Shown: positions 32,665 to 47,192 of the stretch, piece after piece
Numbering within the stretch: position 1 is the first letter of the stretch
Layout of the letters: each line of letters starts with the position of its first letter
Source: Chamaecyparis obtusa
Lineage: Eukaryota > Streptophyta > Pinopsida > Cupressales > Cupressaceae
NCBI GenBank assembly: GCA_027943335.1
Contig: BSBK01000520.1
Coordinates: 783,001-847,000 of the forward strand
DNA length: 64,000 nt
Direction of reading: 5' to 3'
Translations under genes and position numbers: made by a program
The notes under the pieces: generated by a model
Seen by the model: the letters and a program-made list of their open reading frames with translations, nothing else
The model's database searches: none
What the model was told of the DNA's origin: nothing

Positions 32665-32953
32665 AACTAAATGATGTAGAGATGCATCAGTCTAGAAGTA
32701 TTTAGAGCCTTATCATTTTCTAGACTGGATGTAGGGATCTACTCCTCAAGGGGAGTGATCATGGAAGAAAGTTTATATGTGAAGGTAGTTGAAGGATCAT
32801 GGCACCCTTTTCCATTTTTGTCAAAGGGGGAGTGTTGTTGCTATGAGAAAATCTCTACTATTTGGGGAAATTGTTCAGTTGAATGACTTTGGATTGATAT
32901 AACTTTGGGATAAGATTTTCCCATATGTTGACATCAATGCCAAAGGGTGAGAT

Positions 32954-34167
32954 TGTTGGATATTGCTAATGCATGGGTGGTGATTGAGACATTTAATAAG
33001 TTCAATCACTATGTTATTGAATGGGCACTCATACTATTGTCATTTGTATTTTGTCACTGATGTCAACATATGCTTCTATGAAGGAATCAGACTGGTAATC
33101 ATAGTGTATGGTTAGTGTACAGATGTTTCAAATGCTACGAAGTTAGATGAGAGTTCAGGAGGATGTTGATCTTATGTCTGAGATCGCATCATTAAATATT
33201 TCATATTAAGAAATTTACAGCTATTTTTGTAAAGATTGGTCACTAGACTGTGACAGTGAGAATTCACAGAGTTAGCCTCTGTGTTTTTGGTATATCTTTC
33301 AGAAGACTTGGATTCAAGGCATGCAAACTTGAAGGATGAAAGATAGGGTACTGAAGGATTATCATTAGTCAGCCCAAGGTACGGAGTGATTAGTGACATC
33401 ATCTATGGTGTATGTTCTCACAATGGTTTATTCTGAAGCTGACTTGGAGAATGAAGCGTGTGCTTTGTTTGGCAAGCATAAATTAAGGATGTCAGTCCTT
33501 AATAATTATAGACTTGTTCTAGATACCATGTGTATCTTAGCAAGGTTTTATGTGATTATTTATAATTAGGAAAGCCTCATGGGCTGACTTGATCTTGGTA
33601 AATTGTAATAAGGTATAAATGAAAGGTCTTTTCTTTGGAAAAGACATGGATGGAATACATGTGATATAAGAAGGTTGTGAAAGATGCGAGCTTGTGTCTT
33701 CTATATGTAGAGTAGAGGATTACTGGTGGACTTCATTGGAACTGATCAAGAAAAGATAGTTAATGGCAAACAATTCAAAAGATTGTGTATTTCTTCATAT
33801 CTGTTGTGAACTAGTGAATTTTGAAGGTGGATTTAACCTTCTTTGGGCACTGAGCCCTCTTTTGTTCCTTCACTCCTAACAGGGTCTGTCCTCTTACAAG
33901 GACTGTGTACTGTAATGTTTCAATAAGCTCCTAATAGGGCTATATCTTCTAACAAGGATTACTATACTTTCAGTACATCATTTGTGGGTGCTAATTCTCA
34001 CCAGGGTTTTTACCTTTAACAGGGTTTCCCCGAAACCAAAATATTGTGTTATTGTGTTGGCATTCATTGTTTATGATATTGATGAGCTCAAAGATTAAAG
34101 TTTAATATTCTATTATACAACTGATTCACCCCCCTTTCAGTTGTATTGTGGATTGTTATTCCTAACA
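32954..34167 (+). repeat. 3' LTR of copia element (27.3 kb)
   Basis: Starts TGTTGGATATTGCTAATG right after the purine-rich CAAAGGGTGAGAT (32941-32953, the polypurine tract), ends CCTAACA; TATAAAT at 33614-33620. Confidence 0.93.
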
Positions 34168-34172
34168 GCTAT

Positions 34173-35739
<1,567 letters not shown>

Positions 35740-37581
35740 ATGTCGAACAAGAATAAGGGTAAGGCTTTGGCATATGGGGAAAGCCAAGAGAGGCCAAAAA
35801 AATGTAGAACCTTATCATCGTACTTTGGTCATGGTGTTGGAAATGTTTCTGGCCAAAATCAAGAAGCTACTTCATCACAAGAAGATTTTCAAGATTCACA
35901 ACCTGAGGCTGAACCTACATGACATATTCAAGAAGTCAGCGAACTTGATATCTCAGATCATGATGAACTTGAAGAAGATTTTCAGTTAAATACCCAGAGT
36001 ATCCATAATGATATAATCGACTTGGATGAGACTGAGAATGTCAGAGAAGATGATGGTGTAGGAAAGAAGAAAAGAAAATACAAATCAAAGAATGATAGAG
36101 AATTAAAAAAAGATCAAATGTGGGATCTGTCAAGGAATTTTCAATTAGAATGGGTGTAAAAGTATCCATTCATTGAACCAATGGATAATCTAATTGAAGG
36201 GGAACCTCCAGTAGAATACAGATGTAAGATTTGTAGCCAGATAAATAAGAGGGAAAATAGGTTGCAGCTAAAAATTAACACCATAGAGAAGCATATGGGT
36301 AAATTTTATGAAAAGAAAACCATAGATGGAGTTCAAAAATCAGTGATAAGATGGAAAAAAAAGGAGGAATCTCAACATGTTAGGAATGCAGAATTATATG
36401 AATTTCAACATAATATAAAGACAAAGCCTGGTGAAGTGAAAGGCTCTATTGAAGCTTGTTTTGGAAAAGCATTGGAAGTAGAACTAATGGGGAAAGTTGT
36501 TCAGTTAAGTGTTGTGTTTAGTATTTTGAGCGGAGGGCATCCTATGACAGACTACCCATCATTGAGTGCTTCATTACACTTTCTAAAAGTTTGTAACTAT
36601 CCTAACAGTCACTGGTTAGTAAATAGTGGATGCGAATGGGCAAGTTGTCTTGCCGAGGTTGAAAAAGAGGATCTGAAGGCAAAAATTAAAGAGTCAAATT
36701 TTATTGCATTGTCTTTAGACAAGGTTACAGTAGTAGACAATACTTCCTAGATATGCATGCATGTTTATACTGTACACAATTTTTTTTGCCAACCTCATCT
36801 ACTAACCGTTGCTAAAATGATGGATAATGCGACAACGGAAAATTTATTTGAACTAGTAAAGAATTCTCTAATTGAATATGGAGGTATAAATGACATGACC
36901 ATTTCCAAAAAGATCGTATATGTTGGAGTGAATGGAGCTTCAGTAATGCAAGGCCATAGGGGAGGTCTTTTCATAAAGATACAATCTTCTTGTGCACCCT
37001 ATGTTACTCCCATTCACTGCATGGCCCACAGAATGAATCTAGCTTTTGGAGTTGTCAACAAGCATGCTCCAGTACAAAAAATTGAAGCTTTAATCAAAGA
37101 TATCTACAAATACTTCTGTCAAAGTAAAAAATGATTGAGGGAATTTAAACACTTTTCCGAAGGACTAACTGATGGGAAAAAGCTTCTTAAGGATAATGAT
37201 ACCAGATGGATCTCTTTGGATGGACTGACACATCGAGTTTTTTCAGAATATCAATCATTGCTTGGTCTAATAAACTCAAGTCGTGAGGAAGCAGGGAAAC
37301 TAAAATTTCCTACATTGCTGGTAATGTTAAGTAATGTAGAGACACTGTTAACATTAGTAGGTCTTCTCCCCATGCTTGAGGAAATGAGAAATTTAATGAA
37401 AAAAGCCCAACAAAGAGCTATGTATATTGTAGAATATGTTGCGCTACGTAAATTGACATGCATGGTGCTTGATAATATCTATCGATTATGTGTTGATGAT
37501 GTAAAATTTACTAGCTGGCTGAAAATCATAGATTTGGACAATCCTGATAAGTTTTTAAAAATTAGTTCAAATGGAGAGTTA
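35740..37581 (+). pseudogene. hAT-like transposase gene (ZNF862/C17orf113 type), part 1
   Basis: One frame (614 codons) from ATG 35740. The N-terminus has GKALAYGESQERPKKCRTLS (basic, NLS-like). A BED/TTF-type zinc region lies around 36,215 (YRCKICSQINKREN) and the RNase H-like hAT core follows: SNFIALSLDKVTVVDNTS, GVNGASVMQGHRGG, THCMAHRMNLAF-like IHCMAHRMNL and DNDTRWISLDGL. Stops at 35920 (TGA), 36157 (TAA), 36748 (TAG, where the family has Trp) and 37132 (TGA, where the family has Arg) are each explained by one C-to-T change. The gene is cut at 37581 by a copia insertion. Confidence 0.85.
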
Positions 37582-38875
37582 TGTTGGAGATTTGCCAGCT
37601 AGCCAATACAGACTGTATGTTTGTCATTGATCACAACATATGGAAAGTAGCATGTGAAGAAGTCTTATGAAGTAAGCTTTTAGTATATGTAGCATGGACA
37701 TGATATCAAAATGATATCATGGGTGCAGAGGTTAATTGTTAGTACAAATAGTTATATAGCAGCTTGTGTAAGCAGTGTTCCTTACAGAGTAACAGATAGT
37801 GTTCTGGGCATGGATGTCTGTACAGTTGTCATGAAGGCTTGTGCCCTTGGATATGTGATGAAGACATGTTATTAATGTTTAAGTTATGGATGCATAGTCA
37901 GATATTCAATATAAGTGAAGTTATGCAGTCGCTATTCGCCAGTAATAGTTTCCTATGTTTATTTAGAAGAGCCGACAAAGATTTTATTGGTTCTTGAGTT
38001 GCACCTATCTTTAGGGTATGCACCCTTGAAGTTAAGCTTAGAGGAGAGTTATTGATGTTTGGTTAAGAGCACATGAGTTAATTCATCTTGAGGAGAAAGT
38101 TTCAGTTGTTTTGGTAGAGCCAACAGTGTGTAGCGCACATCTACATTTATCTTATTAAGACAGGTCCCAGAAAGCGTTGCGTACATAATAGAGCTAACAG
38201 AATGTTTTTTGGAGTTTGTTATGATTTCAAGGTGGTTCTAATAGATTGACTTGATTATATCATTTAGAGAGAAGATACTTATAGGTAGTCATTTGTGATT
38301 GTTGAAGTGTGGTTCATGGTTGATGAAGCAAAGGAGAGCAGAGTGTGTGAAGTGTTGAACCATTAGAAGAAGGTCTATGTGACCAAGTGAAGTATGTGTG
38401 CTATTCATTAGAACTAATCTAGATAGTAGGTCTAAGCGTAGTTCACCAAGATTTAGATATAGTGTGTATCTATTAAACAAAAGGTTGTAGCCTTCACCCC
38501 TTAGAGTAATGAGATCTTGGACAATGCATCCTCTCCCCTAATAGGGACAATTGTAAAAGACTTCTAATAGGGTCCGAACCTTGACCAGGTCTACTATACT
38601 AAATATATTGTTAAGAAACTCATAACAGGGTTAAGGATCTTGTAGCAAGGATCATAATACACTAGTACAAAATATTAGTGGGTGTCAATTCCCACTAGGG
38701 TTTTTACCTATTTGGGTTTCCCCGTAACCAAAATATTGGTGTTGTGTTCATGTGTTCTTTCATTGTGTTTATGATTTATGTTTAAGTATACTTAATTGGA
38801 TAAAGAATTGAATCTTGTAGATAACTGATTCACCCCACCCCCCCTCTTAGTTATATCTTGGGACTATTCCTAACA
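37582..38875 (+). repeat. 5' LTR of nested copia (37.6 kb)
   Basis: Matches 51724-53015; ends TAACA just before the primer site; carries the CACCCC..CTCTTAG block near 38830. Confidence 0.95.
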
Positions 38876-38877
38876 AT

Positions 38878-38889
38878 TGGTATCAAAGA
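38878..38889 (+). other. Degenerate initiator-Met primer site
   Basis: TGGTATCAAAGA, two bases after the LTR; the usual form is TGGTATCAGAGC. Confidence 0.85.
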
Positions 38890-38939
38890 TAAGTGCCTCA
38901 GAGAGAAATTTTAATAGCTTGAGGTTGATCATATGACAT

Positions 38940-39940
38940 TTGTTAGAAAATAAAGTCCTAAGTTTGAGGGAGAGAATTATCTTGATTGGAAGAACAAGAT
39001 GGTGACTCACTTACAGTTCATTGGTTTTGAAGTTTTTGATGTAACTATCAAAGAAGCCAAGATCCCTACCCTTGAAGACCTTGGAAAGGAGGATGCTACT
39101 AAAAGACAAAAAGAATTGTTTCATCAGAATGCTATTGCTAAAGAAGCCCTATTTGTGCCCTATCTGATGGTGAATTTTTAGAAATAAAAAAGGTAGATAC
39201 AACCCATAAAATATGGAAGCACCTAGAAGACATATTTGAAGGAGACAAACAAGCAAAGGATGCACACAGAAAGACATGGAAGAAAAGATACAATGCATTA
39301 GAAATGCTACCTGAAGAAAACATCAGATCTTATAATCAAAGGATCAATGAAGCAATTGCAAGAATCAGGAACAATGGCAGAGAGATCTCAGAAGAAGACA
39401 TCATGGACAAGATAATGACTACTCTCACTCCCGAATATGAAAACAAAATCAACATCCTTGATGAGACCATGCAGCTTACATCTAATTTCAAGAGAGAGAC
39501 CTTGATTAGCAAAATCTCAGCCTTTGAGATTTCAAGATTGAAGATAGAACCAAAAAGTGAAACAACCTTCAAAGCAACAATTCATGGTAAGAAATTTGTA
39601 AACACTTCTGGTAATTTTGATGATGATGAAGAGAAAAATTTAGATGACTTTATTGCTATGGTTTCCAAAAGAGAAAAGAAAGGAAAAGGAAAATATGAAG
39701 TTCAATTTCCATTTAAGTGCTTTTCATGTAATAAGATTGGTCACTTTGCATCTAAGTGTCCTACTAGAGCTAGAAAATTCAAAAAGGATTACAAGCCTAA
39801 GGAATGCTACTGTGTTGGAGATGGAGTTTCTGATGATGAATCAGGAGAAGAAGAAATTAGATTCATTGCTATTATAGACAAAATGAATAATAAGACAATT
39901 CATAAAGATGAGAAAGTGGAACAAGAGCTAGCATTGATTT
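38940..39940 (+). pseudogene. gag: copia gag with intact CCHC knuckle
   Basis: The first part (38999-39181) is in another frame from the rest; a one-base change near 39,150 separates them. 39304-40059 is open, with NIRSYNQRINEAIARIRNNG, then CFSCNKIGHFASKCPTR, a complete CX2CX4HX4C zinc knuckle. It is closely related to the gag of the copia at 27.3 kb, whose last Cys is lost. Confidence 0.85.
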
Positions 39941-39959
39941 CCCAAGTAGATATAAGGAT

Positions 39960-40220
39960 AGACTGGATTATAGATAGTGGTTTTTCTCATCACATGACAG
40001 GTGATAAAAATAGATTTGTTCATCTGGACAAATACAATGGTGGCATGGTTAGATTTTGAGACAACACTCCCAAACCAATAGTTGGTAGAGGAGCCATCAC
40101 CTTGGATGGAAAGAACAGTACTGATGATGTTCTCTATGTTGATGGTTTGAAACATAACCTTCTCAATGTTGGTCAGTTACTTGGAAAGGGCTATCAGTTG
40201 GAGTTCAAAGATGACAAATG
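39960..40220 (+). pseudogene. copia protease
   Basis: WIIDSGFSHHMTGDKNR holds the D-S-G site. TGA at 40057 falls in VRF*DN, where the sister copy has Gly (RFGDN; GGA to TGA). Coding continues as NTPKPIVGRGAITLDGK to a further TGA near 40219. Confidence 0.8.
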
Positions 40221-40245
40221 AATCATTAACAACAAAGATGGTGTT

Positions 40246-41232
40246 ATGATTGCATCGGGCTCAAAGACAAGAGGTAATATTTTTCAACTCAATTCAGAAG
40301 AAAGTTGTTTTATTGCTAAAGTTGATGACAGTTGGTTGTGGCACAAAAGATTGTGTCATATCAATTTTGATAACATAGTAAAGATAAGCAATGTAAAGGC
40401 AGTAAGAGATCTACCTAGCATAGAAAAGCCTGTTGATACTACATGCAGGGAATGTGTGATGGGAAAGAATGTAAGAAATTCATTCAGAAGCAAGCTTAAT
40501 TCAGCAGAGAACAAGTTAGATCTGATTCATATATACCTATGTGGTCCAACTCAAACAAGATCATACTATGGAGAAAGGTATTTCATTTTGTTTGTTGATG
40601 ACTATACTAGGATGATGTGGGTTGCATTCTTGAAAGACAAGTCAGAAGAATTTGACAAGTTTAAAATATTCAAAGTTAAGGTTGAGAATGAATCTGGACT
40701 AAAAATAAAATGTTTGAGATTGGATAGAGGAGGAGAATTCACCTCTGATAGATTCTATGAATACTACGAAGAACATGGCATAAAGAGACAATTAAGTGCA
40801 CCTAGAACCCCTCAGCAGAATGGTATTGCAGAGATAAGGAATAGGATAATCCTTGACACAACGCACACCATTATAATAGAAGGAAATGTTGCACACACCT
40901 ATTGGAGAGATGTGGTCAATACATCAGTTTACACCATCAATAGAATTCAATTGATACTAGGCACTGACAAAATACCATATGAGCTATGGTTTGGTAATAT
41001 TCCCATAGTAAAATACTTCAGAATTTTTGGAAGCAAGTGCTACATCAAGAGGGATGAAGCAGTAGGCAAGTTTGATGCAAGAAGTGATGAAGGTATTTTC
41101 CTTGGCTACTCCACTAAAATTAAAGATTATAGATGTTTCAATTTAAGACTAAAAAGATCATTGAAAGTGCTCATGTCAAGATTGATGAAAAGTTCATGGT
41201 TCAAGAAAGATATCATGATTACTCACCTATGA
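40246..41232 (+). CDS. copia integrase, 328 codons open
   Basis: Complete HHCC module (WLWHKRLCHINFDNI, CRECVMGKN) and DDE core region, with PRTPQQNGIAEIRNRIILD carrying the Glu. The first Asp of the family motif HTDLCGP reads IYLCGP (Asp to Tyr), and the second is present in RLDRGGEF. YELWFGNIPIVKYF and KFDARSDEGIFLGYS follow. The frame is lost after about 41,130. Confidence 0.88.
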   Translation: MIASGSKTRGNIFQLNSEESCFIAKVDDSWLWHKRLCHINFDNIVKISNVKAVRDLPSIEKPVDTTCRECVMGKNVRNSFRSKLNSAENKLDLIHIYLCGPTQTRSYYGERYFILFVDDYTRMMWVAFLKDKSEEFDKFKIFKVKVENESGLKIKCLRLDRGGEFTSDRFYEYYEEHGIKRQLSAPRTPQQNGIAEIRNRIILDTTHTIIIEGNVAHTYWRDVVNTSVYTINRIQLILGTDKIPYELWFGNIPIVKYFRIFGSKCYIKRDEAVGKFDARSDEGIFLGYSTKIKDYRCFNLRLKRSLKVLMSRLMKSSWFKKDIMITHL

Positions 41233-41548
41233 TTGAAGAAGAACCTAGACCCTCCACTAGTGAAACAGTTATTGAAGAAATGTTTGACAACATTGATGTG
41301 TTATTCAATGACCCTTAGACAAGTCAAGGAGAAACTCCTAAATTTGATGAGTCAGCATCAACTAAGGCTCCAAAATTTACATCTAGAAACCATTCCAAGG
41401 AAGACATCATTGGAGATCAGAGCGAAAAATTCTTAACAAGATCACAAGAAAAGAACTCAGCTAGCAGTGAAGCGGTATGTTTACTATCTCAGATTGAACC
41501 CTTAAGTATTGAAGATGCTTGTAATGATTCAGATTGGCATGATGCTAT

Positions 41549-42779
41549 TGTTGGAATTAGGAGAGATAGGTACTGAGAGGGGAGGGGTGAATCAGTGCCT
41601 TCAAAAACTTTACTTGTAAAAACCTTTTAGATCTATAACTGTGTACTGTGATAACCGATCAAAATAACTTGAATATAATTGCATAAATCAATCATCTAGT
41701 TAACTTGAGAAAGTAAACAACATGAAATCAATATGACAATCACATAACACAAGTATTTTGGTTACATAGAAACCCTTGTAGGAAGGTAAAAACTACGGTG
41801 GGGATGACACCCACAAATTCTTTACTACTGCAGATAGAAAAGGTTTGCATGTTAAGGCTACAAGTTTTGATCACTTCTAGTGATCTTACCCTATTAGGAG
41901 TAACATGTTAGATCAGCTAGATCTACCTAGTTATAGGATTTTAACAACACTAATGAAGTGTGTACTTGGTTAAGAGATTTACATAAGACTGTTAAGTCTA
42001 CTCTGTTTAAGAGATTTATCAAAAACTCTATCACAATTGTCAGAAAGTAAGAGGAAATTATCTACTAGTTGACAACTCAATTGTCTGAAATAGATCTATA
42101 AGTGCTCATCAAAATATCACCTTATTTGTGATGATTCTTTACTCTATTCTTCTCGCTAGCCTTCTCTGATTCTGCTCAATCTGATATCCTTTGTATTCTA
42201 TTCTGCTCTATAAACTGATTGACTTGAAATTAGGCAATGGCTTCAAGTGCTCCGTGATTCATATAAATCAGTTCACTAACTTCATAAAATGGTGTGAACA
42301 TAAAAAATATATAGTGTTCTATTTTTGTTGCTTTAGCAAAAATTAGGTGACAAAAATAATCATAACCCTAAGATCTACGGTGCAAAATTAACCTAGATCA
42401 ACTATTACAATAAGATAAATATTACATTTAATGGGTATCTTTTACAATTAATGCTCCTTGATCTTGGTAAACCATTTTATGATCTGTTGTAACCGTTTGC
42501 ATAGAAAAATGTGCCATTTCAGATTACTATGCTATTTTCTGTGATCATCGGTAAACACTGTATAATTTGCTTGGTGCATACTGTGACGCTCGGTGTTTGC
42601 TATCCATCGGTGTCAGTGTCGCTGGTGCTCAGTAAACTATGTGATGTTCGGTGTAAAGGCTTTACTGACTACTTTTTTCTTACTTCTGGTTACTGACCAA
42701 CTCAATATAAGTAACCAACCGACCTGTTTAATATCCTTTGATACTAATGACAACCTTAAATGCTCAATAGAGATTAACA
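41549..42779 (-). repeat. 3' LTR of the pol-less element
   Basis: Plus-strand ends are TGTTGGAATTAGG and GAGATTAACA. On the - strand it follows the polypurine tract AAAGGGGGAGA (42781-42791). It contains TCGGT motifs near 42,548-42,655. Confidence 0.93.
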
Positions 42780-42780
42780 A

Positions 42781-42791
42781 TCTCCCCCTTT
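42781..42791 (-). other. Polypurine tract of the pol-less element
   Basis: AAAGGGGGAGA on the - strand, adjoining the LTR start. Confidence 0.85.
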
Positions 42792-42999
42792 GGCATTAGT
42801 ATCAAAACTTTGAATGTATATAGACAAAATGTTTCTATATATTCCTTATGTCTCCATCATATACATATCCACAAAAAAATTTCTAAGTACAAAGTACTCC
42901 CCCTTGGTGCATGCTCCCGGTAGTATGTAATATACATAGAAAAACTATACTTATTTGGCATATAGATGTTTTCCCCATTTTTGATAATAATGCCAAATA

Positions 43000-45900
43000 A
43001 AAAAAAGATAATGTATACTTACATCTTATCAAAAATGTTTTGATGGGTTTTCTTTACAGACTCCAAGAAGTTGTCCCATTCCTCTTTCAAGTTGGTAAGA
43101 GCAATATGCTCAAGACCGACTTGTGCATGCATGTCAAAGATATTATCTAACAACCAAATCTCTGGTGTTGCGACAAGTTGTTCAGCTTTGACAATATGTG
43201 CTTCAAAAATTTTCAAGTAAGGAGTGAGTTCTGTCTATAACTCAGTGACCTGATCAGTGATGTGTGCTTCTTTTTTTCTTAAATCTACTATCAGCCGCCA
43301 GAGTTCCTGAACTTGGTGAATGTGCTTTAAGAAAATAGTTAGCTTGGCGATAGCTACTTGTGTACTCAACTTTATCTCTACTTCTAAACTTTTTATCTTT
43401 TCATTGACTTCTACAGTGAAGGTGTCTAAAGTACAAAGCTTGATTAGAAATTGACAAATTATCTGGGTGATAGATTTTTACCTCGGTAATGACCTCAAAT
43501 AATTTTACCTTGTTCAGTGCCACTTCTGTGCTAATCCTTTTTGCCAATTTGTCCTGAATCTTTGATTATGCCCTTTCTTCTATGCTTTTGTCTGCATCTG
43601 TATCAGGGGCATTGATTTTTTCGGTGAGTGTAGCAAGTTGATTTATGATGGGAGTATTCTCATCAATATTTATCTCTAGTACTATCTGTTGCAGAATATC
43701 ACTCACATCATTTAACAATTCTTTTCATTTGTGTTCTTGCCTTAACTTCTCTTGTGCTGCTTTCCTTGAACATAGCTCCCCATATCTACTTAGTTCCTCA
43801 GGGCTTAGGGTTCTCAGGTCACATTCTGGTATAATTATGACTTCATCAATGGTGACCAGCCCTTTGGCTTTCTTCTTTTTCTTCTTCTTTTGTGCAAGAG
43901 GTGACTTCTTCTCACTAATAACAATAGCTTTTTCTCCACTCTTTGGAGTATGTTTCCCAATTGACACCATATCTTCCTCTTTCTACTCCTTGATAGATGG
44001 TGTGGGAGTCTCGGTTGTAGTGGCAGGTGGGTTCACCTCGGTCAACTTTGTTTCTTCTAGTTCCTTTGTTTCTATAGACTGTGCCTCTATTTTGTTAGGC
44101 TCATTTGTATCTGCAGGTTGCTCAGGTACTTGTATCCTAGTTGTATCTTTATTTTGCTCAAGATGAGAAGCATCGGGTTTTACTTCTAAAAGTATTTCAA
44201 CTGCCTCTGCAAGTACAGGTAGTTCACCCAGTAGAGATGTGAACACACTATCAGTGTCTTCTAGTGCTTCATCTTTGTTTGGTGCAATTGTCACATCTTT
44301 GTCATCCTCATCATCAGGATCACCGTTAGTGATGTCCTCAATGAGTGCATCATCATCGGTTTTCTTCTGCAAGTGGATCTTTACTTGATCCGGTGCATCC
44401 TGTGAAATTCTTATTTCTTCATTTTGTTCGGTGATATCAATTACCTTGGCAACTGATATACTAGTGTCCTCTATTTTCTTTCCTTTGTTATCATCGATGA
44501 AACTAATTTTACCTTTTGAACAGTGTCTCTTCTTAGACAGTTTCAAGAATGCTTCCTGTTCAGGTTTCTCTTCTGCTTTCAAAATTGATGACCAAAAAGA
44601 ATCACATGTGACATCCATATCATCCACATTCTCATCCATTATCTGCATAGCTCTATTCTTGGCTAGAAATCTAGCCTGATACTTTGTCATGTATTCACTT
44701 ACAACAACATAGCTAAAGTGTGAGGTTGCATGACTTAATGATCGTTCTCTTTTCCTTTTCTCTGTATCTAGTGCAGTAGCCCATCTCTCATTTATTTTGT
44801 CATCAAGTTCCTTTGGCAATTGACATGCGAATTCCATTGGTACTCTCTTGAATTTAATCATCTTGTGTATGATAGCATGTTCTAGATTTGTCTTGTCCTC
44901 AATTGACATTTTGTCAAATTTCCCTATGCCTGGATATGTAATATTTCCATTCTCAATTATATATTCAATTATTTCTTCTATTGTACTTTCCCTATTACGA
45001 ACTAACTTGAATTGATTAGGTTCATTTTCAGTGTCAGTCTCCTCTATATCTTCTTTACTTCTTATGTATTTCCTCTTTTTCTTCAGTGTCTCAGCTACTT
45101 TCTTGTTCTTTCTCTTAACATATTTCCATTTCAGTGTAGCTGCTCTTCTTTTTGCTACTTTTACTACTTCTTCTTTCTCGGTAGGTTGTGCTGCAGTTGA
45201 TGAATGTGTCTTCATTCCTTCAAGTTTTGGTAGCTGCATTTCCTATTCAACATTGGTGGGAGGAACTGGTGTGTGATCCTTTTCTTTGTCTAACTCAGTC
45301 TCCTTGCTATCATAGGGATGTCAGCCAACTGTAACTGACCTTTGGTTGTTTCTTTAACTGGTGACTCCGCAGATGAGTTAGATGCATTTCCATATTTTTT
45401 TGTGAGATCTTTTCTCATTTTCTTCGCCCTTCTAGACATTTTTCTGATCTCTATGTCTATAGTGATTCATGACTTAGCTTCCTCATATGTGCAAAACCTA
45501 GTGGCAGTGATATCTATCGGTAATGCCAGCAATGCATTAATAGATTTCAAAGTGAAATCATGGTTCATTTTGTATCCCATTGGTGCTAACCATTTTGTTC
45601 TCGGTTCTACTGCCTTTATCATAGAGTGGTCTGTGCTAACTACAAAACATATGTCATCTTCAAATTTACTCACTAATTCCCTTGGAATCCTACTCCTTTG
45701 ATGCATTTTTGTCTGAAATTCTTTGAAATATGCATTAAATTCCTTATTCAGATTATCTCCTAGACTTTTCATCATTTCATCAATTTGTGTAGTTATCGGT
45801 TTGTCTGATTACCAGTTTACTTTACCGATACCAGGTACATATTTTTGCAGATAGAAAAAAGTACAGACAAGCAGTGATCCATACTTACATGTGTTGGACT

Positions 45901-46636
45901 TCTTTGATCTTATTGTCTTCATATTATCTTACAGTTGGTGTAGTAGCAGTTCAGCAAGATCTACCTGGTGATCTTTCTTCACAATTTTATACGCCATGTC
46001 CACGGCACTGCAGGGTAAACTATTTGGTCTACTAGATTGAAATATCTTGTACCCAATGACATGTGCTACAAATTTTATCATTGGGTCTTTGATGGTTGAG
46101 ATTTTTAGTGCCCTACCATCCCATTGAGCTCCAGTGTTCTTTTCAACGTCGGGATGAGACGAACTTCGAAAGGCTTTAGCTTTGTCGGTTGTAGGGTACC
46201 TAGTAACCCTACTGATAATCTTGTTTGTGATCTCAATAGGTTTATCTAACCAAAAATTTCCATCATGAAATCTTCTTAGCACGATTCTTATCCAGTCATT
46301 TTTTAATGTTTGCGGGAAGTATGTAAAACACAATAACCCTGACTCCCCAATCTTCTTATATTCAGATTTTATCTTTCCATCCAGTCCATAGACTTGTTTA
46401 TAAGAAGCAATGGTCTCAAAATCACATACTTCTCTGATTTTGCAGTGAATATAGGCCCTAATGTCTTATGTTAACAAAACCCTATCTGGAATACTCAAAA
46501 ATGTGCCCATATCATTTGTTTGTGCTGTGACCTTGGGATGTGGTTTGAATTTGGCCTTGGTGAAATTTTCCCTAACAATTAATTCTACTTCCTCCTCAAT
46601 GTTTTGCAATTTTCTTGCAGTCGATGTTGATGCCAT
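43000..46636 (-). pseudogene. Large unknown accessory ORF of the pol-less element
   Basis: Starts at ATG 46636 (MASTSTARKLQNIEEEVELI). A conserved-looking globular part extends to about 45,470 (FWLDKPIEITNKIISRVTRYP, GAQWDGRALKISTIKDPMIK, VAHVIGYKIFQSSRPNSLP, CKYGSLLVCTFFYLQ). The style resembles plant transposon-associated domains, but I cannot name a family. A one-base shift near 45,310 leads to a very basic stretch (VAKRRAATLKWKYVKRKNKK, a likely nuclear signal), then an acidic Thr/Glu-rich part and coiled coil to about 43,000. TAA near 46,484 and stops near 45,926 and 45,467 break it. Confidence 0.7.
43983..45239 (-). CDS. Longest open part of the unknown ORF (418 codons)
   Basis: Begins in the basic region, passes GNITYPGIGKFDKMSIEDKT and YVVVSEYMTKYQARFLAKNR, and ends in an acidic, low-complexity Pro/Thr/Glu tail (TEVNPPATTTETPTPSIKE). 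No enzyme motif. It is a segment of the longer frame, so the start is not a true gene start. Confidence 0.6.
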   Translation of the reverse strand: MQLPKLEGMKTHSSTAAQPTEKEEVVKVAKRRAATLKWKYVKRKNKKVAETLKKKRKYIRSKEDIEETDTENEPNQFKLVRNRESTIEEIIEYIIENGNITYPGIGKFDKMSIEDKTNLEHAIIHKMIKFKRVPMEFACQLPKELDDKINERWATALDTEKRKRERSLSHATSHFSYVVVSEYMTKYQARFLAKNRAMQIMDENVDDMDVTCDSFWSSILKAEEKPEQEAFLKLSKKRHCSKGKISFIDDNKGKKIEDTSISVAKVIDITEQNEEIRISQDAPDQVKIHLQKKTDDDALIEDITNGDPDDEDDKDVTIAPNKDEALEDTDSVFTSLLGELPVLAEAVEILLEVKPDASHLEQNKDTTRIQVPEQPADTNEPNKIEAQSIETKELEETKLTEVNPPATTTETPTPSIKE

Positions 46637-47192
46637 AAATTATTTCTAGGGTTTCGACAAGCAATAGATAACCAATGTTCAGTAGGTAGATGAACTTACT
46701 CGATATCGTCAAAGAATTGTTGTCGGTTCAATCTATAGTAGCTTTGAATATTTTTTGGAAAAATCTTTAGCTCGAACTCTTCTCTGAAAAATCTCTTTTC
46801 TTTGAAATCGCAATGTAACAATGAACTCTATTTCGTGCGTATTTATAGACTTTTGATATTCTCGCTCAAAATTTAGTGCATTAAATGCGTGACCTAACTT
46901 TCAGTACGAAACAACTTGTTAGCTCAGTAATGTCTACAATTTCCTTTTCTCAGTTGACATAGAATTTTTTCATCGGTTTGCACTGTTGTCAGTTAATCTT
47001 GTATAGTGATTATCGATGGGTAATCAACTCTCGTTTCTTCTTTTACCGACTATGTAACATTTGTAAACTTTTAACACATAAACCATAGTGCATCTTTATT
47101 CATGCAGATTTGGTACTTGTACATCATATATAAGGAACTATATGTAAAATGTGATCATTTAAAATGTTAGTTCCATACATACCTTTGTCATC

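Larger units (their letters stand above)
27253..34167 (+). mobile_element. Complete Ty1/copia element
   Basis: Two LTRs of about 1.2 kb (TGTTGGATATTG...CTAACA) enclose a primer site, gag, PR, INT, RT and RNase H in copia order. Target duplication is CCTAT on the left against GCTAT on the right (4 of 5). Several nonsense codons and two frame changes make it non-functional. Confidence 0.93.

Noticed and set aside
43645..44166. 173-codon + strand ORF, also 45012-45276 and 47588-47887
   Set aside because: Antisense to the - strand ORFs of the pol-less element, whose frame and motifs are far better supported.
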